A DNA stretch of 64,000 bases from a bacterium BMS3Abin14. GTDB taxonomy: Bacteria > BMS3Abin14. Below the pieces are notes generated by a model. That model made no database searches. It saw only the letters and a list, made by a program, of their open reading frames with translations, and was not told where the DNA came from. How positions within the stretch are numbered: the first letter of the stretch is position 1; every line of letters begins with the position of its first letter. The stretch spans positions 62,001 through 126,000 of the forward strand of contig BDTG01000008.1 of the NCBI GenBank assembly GCA_002897695.1, in the 5' to 3' direction. Positions 16,614 to 26,361 of this stretch are shown here, piece by piece. The translations under genes were made by a program, and so were the position numbers.

Positions 16614-17249
16614 TTACACCACCAGGCGGGCGCCATAGTAGACGAACCAGAAACCCAGCACCACCAGAACCCCTGAACACAGGTACATCAGAACCGAATA
16701 GAACTTCATGTCCGAGAGGCCCATCCCTCTTGAGACCGTTATGGAAACCAGGGTATACCACGCGAGGTCCCCCGAAATATGCCCTGCGAAAAAAACGGCC
16801 ACCCCCATGGGGCCTCGTTCAGCCGCCACCGTAAGATATGCCAGCCCTACCGTTGCCCACCACAGGGTCCAATATGGATTGGAAAGGCTGGAGGCAATGC
16901 CGAGAAACACCGCCCTGTGACCACTCCGGCCGGGACCGGATGATTTTTCCGTAAATTCTCCCGACCTGACGACAGCGAACATGCCCTTTCCCATCCATAC
17001 GAGGATGACCCCACCGCCAAGACCGATCCAGCCCTGAACCTGACCCGCCTGGAGCAGCGGGCCCGCCCCGAGGAATACGAGGGAAACCAGGCCCAGCTCA
17101 AGAATCCCGTGACCAAGGATGGCGAGCGGGCCGAATTTCCAGCCGTAATGCGGCGAGTTCCCCAGTGTAACCGCCAGAAGAGGCCCAGGCATCAGGGCGC
17201 CTGAAAGAGCCACGACAAACGATGAAAAGAAAAGGACCAGGAAGCTCAT
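16614..17249 (-). CDS. LysE-family amino acid exporter
   Basis: A 211-aa integral membrane protein with about six hydrophobic segments. The N-terminal GALMPGPLLAVTLGNSPHYG is the LysE/RhtB signature. Members export amino acids or related solutes; the substrate cannot be read from sequence. The start overlaps the stop of the endonuclease IV gene by four bases, so the two are coupled without an obvious functional link. Confidence 0.85.
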   Translation of the reverse strand: MSFLVLFFSSFVVALSGALMPGPLLAVTLGNSPHYGWKFGPLAILGHGILELGLVSLVFLGAGPLLQAGQVQGWIGLGGGVILVWMGKGMFAVVRSGEFTEKSSGPGRSGHRAVFLGIASSLSNPYWTLWWATVGLAYLTVAAERGPMGVAVFFAGHISGDLAWYTLVSITVSRGMGLSDMKFYSVLMYLCSGVLVVLGFWFVYYGARLVV

Positions 17250-18106
17250 TTCCTGCCGCTCTCCATTCGCAGGCCCTTGAGAATATCCACCTGGTCTTTA
17301 TACCGGCCCCGCGGAACGGGAAGGGGCTGCGTCTCCAGGATAGCGGGGCAACCCCTGAACTCCACCAGGCCAAGGAGGGTTTTAAATCCATCCATCCCCA
17401 TGAGGCCCTCTCCGATCCGTGCGTGCCTGTCTATTCCGGATCCAAGGGCTCTTGCCGAATCGTTGATGTGAAATGCCATGATGGGTCCCGTTCCCGCCTC
17501 GTCATCGATCCCGGCGAGGGCCTTTTTTACTCCCTCGCCGGTGCCCATGTCGTATCCCCCCGCAAAGGCGTGGGCGGTATCAAGACAAAACCCTATCCGG
17601 GCCGGAAATGGGATGAGCCCTCTGATTCGGCCGAGTTCCGTAAAGCTGCCTCCCAGGGTACTGCCTGCCCCGGCGGTGTTCTCCAGCAGAATAACGGGTC
17701 CGTCCCCGGCGCCTTCGAGTACCCGGGTAAAAAGATCCGCTGCTCTCCTGATGCCATCCTCAAGGCCGTCGCCCCTGTGGGATCCTGGATGGACAACCAG
17801 ATAATCGGCCGCGATCTGCCGGCACCTTGAATATTCCGCCTTCATGGCATCGAGGGATTTTTTCCACAGCTCTCGATCGGGTGATGCCGGATTGACCAGA
17901 TATGATCCGTGAACCAAGATGGATCGAACCTGGGATTCCGCCAAGCTTTCCCAGAATTTTCCTGCCGCATCAGAGGGAACAGGCAGCATGGACCATTTGC
18001 TGGGCGAACCCGAAAAAATCTGCATGGCTTCGCAGCCATCCTCCTCTGCCCTTTTCACAGATCGTTCCAGTCCGCCGGATATGGATTCGTGTGCACCGAT
18101 CAGCAT
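17246..18106 (-). CDS. nfo: Endonuclease IV (AP endonuclease)
   Basis: Cuts the backbone 5' of abasic sites using three zinc ions. The 286-aa length matches E. coli Nfo. Visible motifs are IGAHESISGGLE at the start, LVVHPGSHRGDG, LLENTAGAGSTLG, GFCLDTAHAFAGGYD and FHINDSARALGSGIDRHA, which supply the zinc-binding His, Asp and Glu residues. The start MLIGAHE is chosen on family alignment; the frame stays open 54 codons upstream, but that extension looks unlike the family. The ribosome binding site is weak. Confidence 0.95.
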   Translation of the reverse strand: MLIGAHESISGGLERSVKRAEEDGCEAMQIFSGSPSKWSMLPVPSDAAGKFWESLAESQVRSILVHGSYLVNPASPDRELWKKSLDAMKAEYSRCRQIAADYLVVHPGSHRGDGLEDGIRRAADLFTRVLEGAGDGPVILLENTAGAGSTLGGSFTELGRIRGLIPFPARIGFCLDTAHAFAGGYDMGTGEGVKKALAGIDDEAGTGPIMAFHINDSARALGSGIDRHARIGEGLMGMDGFKTLLGLVEFRGCPAILETQPLPVPRGRYKDQVDILKGLRMESGRK

Positions 18107-18257
18107 GGCCCTGCCTTTACGCCCGGAGGACGCGGTTAAGTTGTTTATCTTTTTCCAGGTTGCAAGCATAATAACGCAAGCATAATAACGGTAGACGGGC
18201 TTTTTAGCGCCCCAGGACAAACAGAAGCTGGGTGACAGTCCGGCAGAGGGCACGGGT

Positions 18258-18286
18258 ACAAAAAGCAAAGGACGCCGGGGGCGTCC
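18258..18286 (-). terminator. Intrinsic terminator after tRNA-Leu
   Basis: On the minus strand, stem GGACGCC / GGCGTCC with a CCC loop (18286-18270) is followed by TTTGCTTTTTG, directly downstream of the tRNA 3' end. Confidence 0.75.
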
Positions 18287-18294
18287 TCTGAACC

Positions 18295-18381
18295 TGGTGC
18301 GAAAGGGGGGATTCGAACCCCCACGGAGTTACCCCCACTGGACCCTGAACCCAGCGCGTCTACCAGTTCCGCCACTTTCGC
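18295..18381 (-). tRNA. tRNA-Leu (CAG)
   Basis: An 87-base class II tRNA with a long variable arm and encoded CCA (18297-18295). The acceptor GCGAAAG pairs with CTTTCGC. The anticodon stem CTGGG/TCCAG (one G-T pair) holds loop TTCAGGG, giving anticodon CAG, which reads CUG. The D-arm GGCGGAACTGGTAGACGC is typical of tRNA-Leu. Confidence 0.95.
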
Positions 18382-18475
18382 AAATAAATTCCTGTCACGA
18401 CAGGACCGTAAAAGGCCATTTTTGGTCCCGATCTTGCTAGAATAACAGGCGACAATTAAAACACGGAGGGATAAA

Positions 18476-20629
18476 TTGTCAAGAAGAACATCATCCGGAA
18501 AACCCGGCGTAAAAAAGAAGCGGCTGTCGAACCCCTACAGTGAGACTATCCTTCAGTTCCTGGGGGGGAAATCCACCAGGCCCCTCCTGCACAGGGATAT
18601 CTTCGTGGCGCTTAAGGTCCCGGCAGACGATAAGAGAACATTTACGAGGGCCTTGAATGCGCTGGTCCGGGCCGGTTCGGTGATCCGGATAAAGGGAGGG
18701 CGTTACGCTCTCCCATCCATGGTCCATCTGGTAACGGGGACCCTCCGTATCAACAGCGTAGGAAGGGGGCTCCTCATCCCGGAGGACGATACCGGGGAGG
18801 TTGCGGTCCCCCCGACCTATCTTAATTCCGCGATGCACGGCGACAGGGTAATCGTGAGAGTGGAACGGTCTGCCCGCCACGGCAAGCCCTTTGGGCGCGT
18901 TATCCGCATTGTGGATCGTGCCCACCAACAGATCGTCGCCTATTTCAATAAAGCTGGTGATGCATCGTTCGGCAAGCCTTACGACAGCCGTTTGGGGCGA
19001 GAGGTTATCATCCCGAAGGGTTCCGAAGGCGGAGCCCTCCCCGGGCAGATGGTGGTAGTGGAAATCACCCGATATCCTGAACGAGGGATTGCAGCCACCG
19101 GCGCTGTGGTAGAGGTCCTGGGATACCCCGATGATCCTGGGTCGGAAACCATGGCCGTTGTCCATGCATTCAAGATCCCCCACCGTTTTCCGGACGCAGC
19201 GATCAAAGCCTCCGCCGCACTCACCGGGCCTGTTCCGAGGGGTTCGTTGAAGGAAAGGCAGGATCTGAGGGACCTTGACTTTGTCACCATCGATGGCGTC
19301 GGCGCAAAGGATTTTGACGACGCACTTTACGCGGAGCGATCCACCAGCGGGGTGATCACCCTGTTCGTGGCCATCGCTGATGTCTCTCATTTTGTCAGAA
19401 CCGGGACTCCTGCGGACCGTGAGGCGTTCAGAAGGGGCAACTCAGTCTATTTTCCCGACATGGTCATCCCCATGCTTCCCGAGCGGCTCTCCAACGATCT
19501 TTGCAGCCTGAAACCCCATGTTGACCGTTTGACCTTTACCTGCAGGGTCGAGGTTGACCGGGCCGGCAATCTGTCGGGGCACCGCCTCTTTCCCGGGGTG
19601 ATCAGGAGCGCTGCCCGCCTGACCTACAGGGAAGTGGAGAACTACTTCAGCGGAGACGATGGCGACAATCAATTTCCGGCGAACCAGGGACCGGTTGTAC
19701 AGAACCTGGACTGTCTTCACGAACTTTTCGGACGGCTGGTGAAAAGGCGCCGGGACCGCAACAGCCTGGACTTCGACCTGCCCGAACCTGAAGTTGTCTT
19801 GGACAGCCTGGGACACGTGGAAAACATCTACCGGTCCAGCCGCTACACATCTCATAAGGTGGTGGAGGAGTGCATGCTGCTGGCCAACGAGGTGGTCGCC
19901 AGAACCTTGCGCGAGTCCGAATCACCTGGAATTTACCGTATCCACGAGCCGCCGGACAAGGAACGCGTGGAGGAACTCAACCATCTTCTGGCAGCCCTGG
20001 GATATAACGTTCCCCCAGCGCTTGCCCGTTCACCACAACCCTTCAAAAGGATACTCGCAGACTCCAGGGGAAGCATCCAGGAACGTTTTCTCAACACTGT
20101 TATCCTGAGGTCAATGATGAGGGCACAGTATTCCACCATCCCGAGCGGCCATTTCGGACTGGCATTGGGCGACTATACCCACTTTACGTCACCGATCCGG
20201 CGCTACGCTGATCTAATGATCCACAGGATTCTCAAGGGCATAATGGGGTTTGCTGCCCCTGTGCAAACCACCGATCTGGAAGCCATCTGCGCCCACGTGA
20301 CAGAAACCGAACACATCGCTGAATCGGCCGAAAGGGACATACTCTCACTGTTCAGAGCCCGGTTCATGGAGGATAAGGTGGGGCAGGAATTCTCCGGGGT
20401 GCTATCCGGCATTACATCCTTCGGGTTTTTCGTTGAACTGCAGGAATTTTTCGTCGAGGGACTGGTTCACCTGTCATCCCTGAACGACGACTACTACCGC
20501 TTCAATGAACGGGGGCTCACCCTTATCGGGGAGCACTCAGGGCGAATTTTCCGAATCGGTGATGCCGTTACCGTCAGGGTCCTCCATGTGGATGCTTCCC
20601 GCCGCCACATTGATTTCGAGATCGTCTGA
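18476..20629 (+). CDS. rnr: Ribonuclease R
   Basis: Processive 3'-5' exoribonuclease that degrades structured RNA. The 717-aa protein has an N-terminal winged-helix/cold-shock part, the RNB catalytic core beginning DFVTIDGVGAKDFDDALY with metal-binding aspartates, the family segments GNSVYFPDMVIPMLPERLS and HFTSPIRRYADLMIHR, and a C-terminal S1 domain (FSGVLSGITSFGFFVEL). The start is TTG 18476, five bases after GGAGGG, with no better in-frame alternative. The lysine-rich tail seen in E. coli is absent. First gene of the long co-directional run. Confidence 0.95.
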   Translation: MSRRTSSGKPGVKKKRLSNPYSETILQFLGGKSTRPLLHRDIFVALKVPADDKRTFTRALNALVRAGSVIRIKGGRYALPSMVHLVTGTLRINSVGRGLLIPEDDTGEVAVPPTYLNSAMHGDRVIVRVERSARHGKPFGRVIRIVDRAHQQIVAYFNKAGDASFGKPYDSRLGREVIIPKGSEGGALPGQMVVVEITRYPERGIAATGAVVEVLGYPDDPGSETMAVVHAFKIPHRFPDAAIKASAALTGPVPRGSLKERQDLRDLDFVTIDGVGAKDFDDALYAERSTSGVITLFVAIADVSHFVRTGTPADREAFRRGNSVYFPDMVIPMLPERLSNDLCSLKPHVDRLTFTCRVEVDRAGNLSGHRLFPGVIRSAARLTYREVENYFSGDDGDNQFPANQGPVVQNLDCLHELFGRLVKRRRDRNSLDFDLPEPEVVLDSLGHVENIYRSSRYTSHKVVEECMLLANEVVARTLRESESPGIYRIHEPPDKERVEELNHLLAALGYNVPPALARSPQPFKRILADSRGSIQERFLNTVILRSMMRAQYSTIPSGHFGLALGDYTHFTSPIRRYADLMIHRILKGIMGFAAPVQTTDLEAICAHVTETEHIAESAERDILSLFRARFMEDKVGQEFSGVLSGITSFGFFVELQEFFVEGLVHLSSLNDDYYRFNERGLTLIGEHSGRIFRIGDAVTVRVLHVDASRRHIDFEIV

Positions 20630-20635
20630 GATACA

Positions 20636-21505
20636 ATGGCCGGGACACACATCATAACACGGGAACCTGCCACGACGGTCGCACTGGGTGCGCCAGGATA
20701 TCCCGGGCCGCTGTACGAAATCTCCTCGCCGCCCGGCATCCTGTATGTCAGCGGCCGGTTGGTGAAGGACGATGACCTGGCGGTGGCAATTGTGGGATCG
20801 CGCAGGCCAACCCCTTACGGGATTTCAATGGCGCAAAAACTTTCCCGAAGTCTGGTCCGGTACGGGTTCACCGTTGTAAGCGGCATGGCCAGGGGCATCG
20901 ACACCGCCGCCCACCGCGCCGCGCTCGACGCAGGCGGAAGAACCATCGGCATCCTGGGGTGCGGACTCGATCAGGACTATCCTCGGGGAAGTATGCCTCT
21001 TAAGGCCAGAATCTCCAGGCATGGTGCGATTCTGACCGAATTTCCACCGGAGACAAAGCCCGTGAGCTGGAATTTCCCGCAACGCAACAGGATCATCAGC
21101 GGGCTGTCCCTTGCGGTGGTCGTGGTTGAAGCCGACCTGAAGAGCGGGTCGCTCATTACCGCCCGCTGGGCGCTCGATCAGGGAAGGGAGGTCATGGCCG
21201 TCCCGGGCCGCGCGGACAGCTCCATGTCCCGGGGCACGCTGGCACTGATCAGGGACGGCGCTGTGCCGGTAGCCTGCGCGGCTGATGTGGTCCACTCCCT
21301 GGGGATCGAGCGGACGCAGGCCAAAAAAGCGCCGGACCTGCCGCCCAACAGGATAATCAGGGAACTGGACACAAGACCCATGAGACCCGAGGAAATCGCC
21401 CGTGCGGTTAATTGGCCGATCCCGAAGGTCCTCACTGAACTGTCACATCTTGAGATCGCCGGGCTGATCGAAAAGAATCCCGGGGGGACGTATTCCATAC
21501 GGTAG
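20636..21505 (+). CDS. dprA: DNA-processing protein DprA
   Basis: Loads RecA onto incoming single-stranded DNA during natural transformation. The 289-aa protein carries the Rossmann-like core with AIVGSRRPTPYG, VVSGMARGIDTAAHRAAL, GCGLDQDYP and the GSLITARWALDQGREV motif, followed by a small C-terminal winged helix (RPMRPEEIARAVNWP). The N-terminal SAM/helix-hairpin-helix region of longer DprA proteins is missing or cut to about 25 residues. It starts seven bases after rnr and precedes topA, the usual neighbour. Confidence 0.93.
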   Translation: MAGTHIITREPATTVALGAPGYPGPLYEISSPPGILYVSGRLVKDDDLAVAIVGSRRPTPYGISMAQKLSRSLVRYGFTVVSGMARGIDTAAHRAALDAGGRTIGILGCGLDQDYPRGSMPLKARISRHGAILTEFPPETKPVSWNFPQRNRIISGLSLAVVVVEADLKSGSLITARWALDQGREVMAVPGRADSSMSRGTLALIRDGAVPVACAADVVHSLGIERTQAKKAPDLPPNRIIRELDTRPMRPEEIARAVNWPIPKVLTELSHLEIAGLIEKNPGGTYSIR

Positions 21506-21510
21506 GGTCC

Positions 21511-21609
21511 GTCCGGCTTCGCTTTCAGCTTCTCCGTGACAAGTCGGCGTGACAGGGAGTCCAGAGCTTGCCACGGCGTAGTCCGGAGGACGAAGACGGG
21601 TCCGGACAT
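21511..21609. repeat. Repeat-like spacer between dprA and topA
   Basis: The 207-base gap has no gene. Its first half contains AGCTTCTCCGTGACAAGTC (21527-21545), matching 49643-49661 at 17 of 19 bases, plus GTCCGGAGGACGAAGACGGG and facing GTCCG arms. It looks like a diverged copy of the REP-like component found at 49.6 kb. Confidence 0.4.
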
Positions 21610-21618
21610 AAAAAGATG

Positions 21619-21647
21619 TTGACAATTGGACCGGCATCCTGTTTAGA
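21619..21647 (+). promoter_or_regulatory. Candidate promoter for topA
   Basis: TTGACA (21619-21624) followed after 17 bases by TTTAGA (21642-21647). The -35 box is perfect and the -10 box poor. It lies about 65 bases before the topA start. Confidence 0.4.
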
Positions 21648-21712
21648 ACCTAACCAATTCAACCCTAATGAAACTGCGTTGGAAAAAACACAAACCACAA
21701 TCAGAGGAATTC

Positions 21713-23968
21713 ATGACAAAATCTCTTATAATCGTGGAGTCTCCCACAAAAGCGAAAACCATCAGCCGGATACTTCCAAAGGAATACGAGGTCCTTTCCT
21801 CCAACGGCCACGTCATCGATCTTCCCGCCAAGGAACTGGCCGTCGATACGGAAAAGGGTTTCACCCTGAAAAACATGGTGATACCCGGCAAGAGGAAAAT
21901 CCTCAGCCAGATCTCCAAGGCGGCAAAGGATGCTGACCGGATCCTGCTCGCCTCGGACCCGGACCGGGAAGGCGAAGCCATCGCGGTTATGATAGTCAGG
22001 CATCTCAAGATCCCCGAAGAAAAGGTATTCCGGGTCCTTTTCCACGAGATTACAAAAAAAGGCATTCTGAAAGCCATTGAGAACCCCGGGAGGCCCGATG
22101 AGCTGAAGTTCGAAGCCCAACAGGCGCGGCGCGCCATCGACCGGCTTGTGGGTTATAAGGTGAGCCCGGTCCTGTGGAAAAAAATCAAACGGGGCATCTC
22201 CGCCGGCAGGGTCCAGTCCGTCGCCCTCAGGTTTGTATGCGAGAGGGAGAAGGAGATATGCGCCTTTTCCTCCGAGGACTACTGGCTCATCTTCTCGCAT
22301 CTGGAGGCCGGCCGGCCTCCGGTGATAAAGGCCCGCCTGGTATCAGTCGGTAGCAAGCGGGTCGGGGGGACGAAAAATCGCCTGTCGGATGAATCCCGCG
22401 CCCTGGAGATCCAGGCCCAGCTCCGGAAAGAGTCGCATTCGATTACCGATGTCCAGGTTAAGAAGGCACGCCGCAGCCCCGCACCTCCCTTCATTACAAG
22501 CACTCTTCAGCAGGATGCCGCGAGAAAGCTTCGATTCACAGCCAAAAGGACCATGATGATCGCTCAGCAGCTCTACGAGGGCGTGGCCCTCGGAAAAGCC
22601 GGTACAACCGGGCTGATTACCTATATGCGCACCGACTCCCTTCGCGTGTCCGACGACGCGATTGAAGGCGCCCGCAGGGAAATAGCCCGCGTCTTCGGTC
22701 CGGACTATCTTCCGAAAGTTCCCAGGGCCTACCGCAACAGGAAAGGCGCACAGGATGCCCATGAGGCCATTCGCCCCACCAATCCTGAACTGAGCCCGAA
22801 GACCGCGGCGCAATACCTGGATAAGGACCAGGCACGGCTTTACGAACTTATCTTCAAGAGATTTCTGGCCTCCCAGATGGTGGACACAATCCTGGAAAAA
22901 ACCAGAGTGTCGATCCAGGCCGGACCTTTCGGCCTTCAGGTAGCCGGCCAGGTTACCGTCTTTAAGGGGTTTACGGCCCTGTACGAGGAAGGCAAGGACG
23001 ATGAAACCAACGGTGGCCCTTCCCTTCCACCGATGAAAAAAGGGCAGGAGCTCACCCTCGTCGATGTTGAAGTCGAGAAGAAGACAACGCAACCGCCTCC
23101 AAGATTTATGGAAGCCACACTGATAAAGATCCTCGAGGAAAAGGGTATCGGGCGGCCCAGCACCTACGCCGCCACCCTCGACACCATCCAGAAACGCAAT
23201 TATGTCATCAAGGAACAGCGGCGATTTTTCCCGACAGCTCTGGGAATGGGGGTCAACGACTATCTCGTCTCGAAATTTCCACGCCTCGTCAACGTAAGTT
23301 TCACCGCCGAAATGGAGGATCAGCTCGACAGCATAGCGGGAGGGGACAAAACCTATATCGAAACGCTCACCGAATTTTACGATCCCCTGGAGGAAGAGAT
23401 TGACATAGCGCTGGAGGATTCAGAAACTTTTATCTGGGGTCTGACCGACAAGCAGTGTCCGAAGTGCCAGAAACCCCTTCAGATAAAGATGAGCGGAAAG
23501 ACCGGAGAGTTTCTGGCATGCTCCGGATACCCTGAGTGCAAGTTTACCTCCAATTTCGAACGGGCGCCCGATTGCAGCATTGAGTTGGTCCGGGAAAAGG
23601 AAGTTGAGGAGCGTTGCCCCCAATGCGACAGCCCCATGGTTCTCAGACAGGGCCGTGGCGGCCCATTTATCGGATGTGTTCGCTATCCCGAATGTCGCGG
23701 CACCTTGCCGCTTTCCACCGGGGTACACTGTCCGGAGGAAGGCTGTGGCGGTGAACTGGTTGTTAAAAGAAGCCGTAAGGGCCGAACATTTTACGGCTGC
23801 TCGAGTTACCCCGAATGCAAATACGCCCTCTGGGACGAGCCTGTGTCCACCCCATGCCCGGAATGCGGGCATGGGGTCATGACCCGGAAGGTGACCCGCG
23901 ATGGGGAATTTCTGGTATGCCCGAGAAAAGAATGCAAGCACCGGATGCAGGTGGATGCCTCCGATTAA
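21713..23968 (+). CDS. topA: DNA topoisomerase I
   Basis: Type IA enzyme that relaxes negative supercoils. The 751-aa protein has an N-terminal Toprim domain (SLIIVESPTKAKT, ASDPDREGEAIA), the active-site region GLITYMRTDSLRVSD with the catalytic Tyr, and GRPSTYAATLDTI. The C-terminus holds four zinc-ribbon modules, starting near CPKCQKPL, CPQCDSPM, CPEEGCGG and CPECGHGV, most ending in YPEC. ATG 21713 has AGAGGA upstream. Its 3' end overlaps trmFO by 14 bases. Confidence 0.97.
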   Translation: MTKSLIIVESPTKAKTISRILPKEYEVLSSNGHVIDLPAKELAVDTEKGFTLKNMVIPGKRKILSQISKAAKDADRILLASDPDREGEAIAVMIVRHLKIPEEKVFRVLFHEITKKGILKAIENPGRPDELKFEAQQARRAIDRLVGYKVSPVLWKKIKRGISAGRVQSVALRFVCEREKEICAFSSEDYWLIFSHLEAGRPPVIKARLVSVGSKRVGGTKNRLSDESRALEIQAQLRKESHSITDVQVKKARRSPAPPFITSTLQQDAARKLRFTAKRTMMIAQQLYEGVALGKAGTTGLITYMRTDSLRVSDDAIEGARREIARVFGPDYLPKVPRAYRNRKGAQDAHEAIRPTNPELSPKTAAQYLDKDQARLYELIFKRFLASQMVDTILEKTRVSIQAGPFGLQVAGQVTVFKGFTALYEEGKDDETNGGPSLPPMKKGQELTLVDVEVEKKTTQPPPRFMEATLIKILEEKGIGRPSTYAATLDTIQKRNYVIKEQRRFFPTALGMGVNDYLVSKFPRLVNVSFTAEMEDQLDSIAGGDKTYIETLTEFYDPLEEEIDIALEDSETFIWGLTDKQCPKCQKPLQIKMSGKTGEFLACSGYPECKFTSNFERAPDCSIELVREKEVEERCPQCDSPMVLRQGRGGPFIGCVRYPECRGTLPLSTGVHCPEEGCGGELVVKRSRKGRTFYGCSSYPECKYALWDEPVSTPCPECGHGVMTRKVTRDGEFLVCPRKECKHRMQVDASD

Positions 23969-25277
23969 AGTGATCGGAGGGGGGCTTGCCGGGTGTGAGG
24001 CCGCCTGGCAGATTGCGAGCAGAGGAATTCCGGTTCACCTGTACGAAATGCGGCCCCTTCACCGATCCCCCGCTCACAGGACCGGCGACCTCGCGGAACT
24101 GGTCTGCAGCAACTCCCTCAAGTCCAACCGTGTCGACAGGGCCGGCGGCCTTCTGAAGGCCGAGCTCAAACTTGCCGGTTCCCTGCTCATCCGGTTGGCT
24201 GAAGAAGCTTCCATCCCCGGTGGCTCCTCCCTGTGTGTCGATCGTCTGGAATACGCACGCCTTGTCACAAAATCCATTGAGGACAACGGCAACATCACCG
24301 TCTTTCGCGATGAGATAACATCCCTTCCCTCCGACCCCTCCGAAGGCCCTGCCATCATCGCAACGGGACCTTTAACATCCGACGCCCTTGCCGCCGATAT
24401 CGAGAGGCTCCTGGGTGAGGGCGCTCTGGCATTTTATGACGCCATTTCCCCCACCATAGAAGCGGGTTCCATCGACTGGAAAAAGGTGTTCATCCAGGAC
24501 CGATACGGGGATCAGGAAACGGGTTCCTATGTCAACTGTCCCCTCCAGAAGGAAGAATACCTGACACTTGTTGAATCCCTCCGCACAGGGGGAACCGTTT
24601 CGCCTCACCATTTTGAGGAGGAGAATCTATTTGAGGCGTGCCTTCCCGTGGAGGTTCTCGCGTCACGAGGCGACAGGACTCTGGCGTTCGGCCCCATGAG
24701 GCCCGTTGGGCTGTCCGACCCGGGGACAGGCCGCAGGCCCTATGCGGTCGTTCAGCTACGTCCCGAAAACCGGGGCAGAACACTCTTCGGAATGGTTGGG
24801 TTCCAGACCAAGCTCAGGCAGCCGGAACAAGAAAGGATATTCAGGATGATCCCGGGTCTGGAAAGGGCCGTTTTTGAACGTTTGGGAAGTATCCATCGCA
24901 ACACTTTCATCAACGCGCCGGCCCTGCTGGACCAATTTCAGAGGGCCTGTTCGGCGCCATGGCTGTCGTTCGCCGGACAGATTACCGGTGTCGAGGGGTA
25001 TGTGGAATCCATCGCCGGCGGGGCAATGTCCGGTATATATACCGCGTGGGAAATCCTTGGGAACACCCCGTGCCCGCCGCCGGAATTCACCATGATCGGC
25101 GCCCTGCTGGGCCGGCTTTCATCTACTCCCCGGGGCGGTTTTCAGCCGGTAAATGCCCAGTTCGGTCTGCTCCCGCCCCTGGAAGGTCAGCGGCTCGGCA
25201 AGGCAGCCAGAAAAGAAGCCATGGCTGAGAGGGCGCTGAAACACATGAGGGCATACCTGGCCGATATCCCTTCATGA
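23955..25277 (+). CDS. trmFO: Folate/FAD-dependent tRNA U54 methyltransferase TrmFO
   Basis: Makes ribothymidine at position 54 of tRNA using methylene-tetrahydrofolate and FADH2. The 440-aa length is right. Motifs: KVIGGGLAGCEAAWQIA (FAD binding), the family block LYEMRP, LAELVCSNSLKSN, and CPLQKEEY. The ATG at 23955 lies inside the topA 3' end, indicating coupling. TrmFO is found in Firmicutes and several Gram-negative groups including deltaproteobacteria that lack TrmA. Confidence 0.96.
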   Translation: MPPIKVIGGGLAGCEAAWQIASRGIPVHLYEMRPLHRSPAHRTGDLAELVCSNSLKSNRVDRAGGLLKAELKLAGSLLIRLAEEASIPGGSSLCVDRLEYARLVTKSIEDNGNITVFRDEITSLPSDPSEGPAIIATGPLTSDALAADIERLLGEGALAFYDAISPTIEAGSIDWKKVFIQDRYGDQETGSYVNCPLQKEEYLTLVESLRTGGTVSPHHFEEENLFEACLPVEVLASRGDRTLAFGPMRPVGLSDPGTGRRPYAVVQLRPENRGRTLFGMVGFQTKLRQPEQERIFRMIPGLERAVFERLGSIHRNTFINAPALLDQFQRACSAPWLSFAGQITGVEGYVESIAGGAMSGIYTAWEILGNTPCPPPEFTMIGALLGRLSSTPRGGFQPVNAQFGLLPPLEGQRLGKAARKEAMAERALKHMRAYLADIPS

Positions 25278-25458
25278 CAGGATCCTGAAAAGGGTACATG
25301 GCTGCGTGGCGGGTTCATGGCTTTTTACTCCACGGAAAGCGAAAAGTGTCATTTTCTGGACATTGAAAATCAACTGAAATATACTACTGGTTTGCTAAAG
25401 ACTTCTGGATCGGTTTTGCCTTTTGAATGCCGTTTTCAGCCAACCGGGGGGAAGTCCC

Positions 25459-26361
25459 GTGCAGGATTGGACATTCGTGGAAAAATACCTTCGGTATCTG
25501 TCCGACGTGCAGGGCGCATCACCCAACACGGTGTCCGCCTACCGAAGGGACCTTACGGAATACCGGCAATATCTTTCCGGGAGAGAAATGGCTCCGGATT
25601 CCCCTGCATCGGTCCGTTCCTATATGGGTTTTCTTTTCAGAAGGGGCCTTACCCGTTCCAGTATGGCAAGAAAGATCTCGGCTGTACGTTCCTGCAGTCG
25701 GTACATGGTCCGGGAGGGCCTCATCAGCTTTAACCCGTGCGATGGCATCCCGGTTCCGCGCGCCGGCCGAAAGACACCCCGGTTCCTTAACCTTGACGAG
25801 GTCAATGCGCTGCTCGAAACACCGGCCGGCCGGCGGCCCATTGATCTCCGGGACCTCACCCTCTGGGAAATTCTTTACACCTCCGGCATCCGGGTCAGTG
25901 AACTGGCAGGCCTTAGCCTGTCGGATTGGAACCATGAGGGAAGGACGGTGAGGGTAATGGGAAAGGGGAGCAGGGAACGTGTCGTTCCCCTCGGGAGACA
26001 GGCTGTGGAGAGGATGGAAACCTATCTGAGAGCCACTGATCGTTGGCCGCCTGCGAGGGATCGCTCCCCCGTTTTTCTGAGCACAAGGGGCACACGCCTT
26101 ACGGTTCGCAGCATCCAGAAACGCCTGGAAAAAAGGCTCCGGGCCTGCGGCCTGAACAACCGGATCAGCCCACACGTGCTGAGACACACATTCGCCACCC
26201 ACCTTCTTGACAGCGGAGCTGATATAAGGTCCATTCAGGAAATGTTGGGTCACGTAAGCCTGGAAACGACACAGAGATACACTCACGTGACACTGGAACG
26301 CCTGCTGGATGTCTATGACAAGAGCCATCCAAGGGCATCGGCAAAAGGAGGGAAGGCATGA
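25459..26361 (+). CDS. xerC: Tyrosine recombinase XerC
   Basis: Resolves chromosome dimers at dif together with XerD. The 300-aa protein has the SAM-like N-terminal DNA-binding domain and a complete catalytic set: Arg145 (SGIRVSEL), Lys169, His239 and Arg242 (HVLRHTF), His265 (LGHVS) and Tyr274 (TQRYTHV). The GTG start at 25459 has GGGGGGAAG upstream. XerC is preferred to XerD from position, topA-trmFO-xerC-hslV. It overlaps hslV by four bases. The preceding 181 bases hold no recognisable feature. Confidence 0.88.
   Translation: MQDWTFVEKYLRYLSDVQGASPNTVSAYRRDLTEYRQYLSGREMAPDSPASVRSYMGFLFRRGLTRSSMARKISAVRSCSRYMVREGLISFNPCDGIPVPRAGRKTPRFLNLDEVNALLETPAGRRPIDLRDLTLWEILYTSGIRVSELAGLSLSDWNHEGRTVRVMGKGSRERVVPLGRQAVERMETYLRATDRWPPARDRSPVFLSTRGTRLTVRSIQKRLEKRLRACGLNNRISPHVLRHTFATHLLDSGADIRSIQEMLGHVSLETTQRYTHVTLERLLDVYDKSHPRASAKGGKA

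Noticed and set aside
25430-25470. Riboswitch-like GC stretch before xerC (GGGGGGAAGTCCCGTGC)
   Set aside because: It resembles part of a cobalamin-type core only superficially; the flanking conserved elements are missing and it serves as ribosome binding site and start.
25459-26361. Phage or integron integrase marking a mobile element
   Set aside because: Size, neighbours (trmFO, hslV) and motifs fit chromosomal XerC; no attachment sites or phage genes are near.
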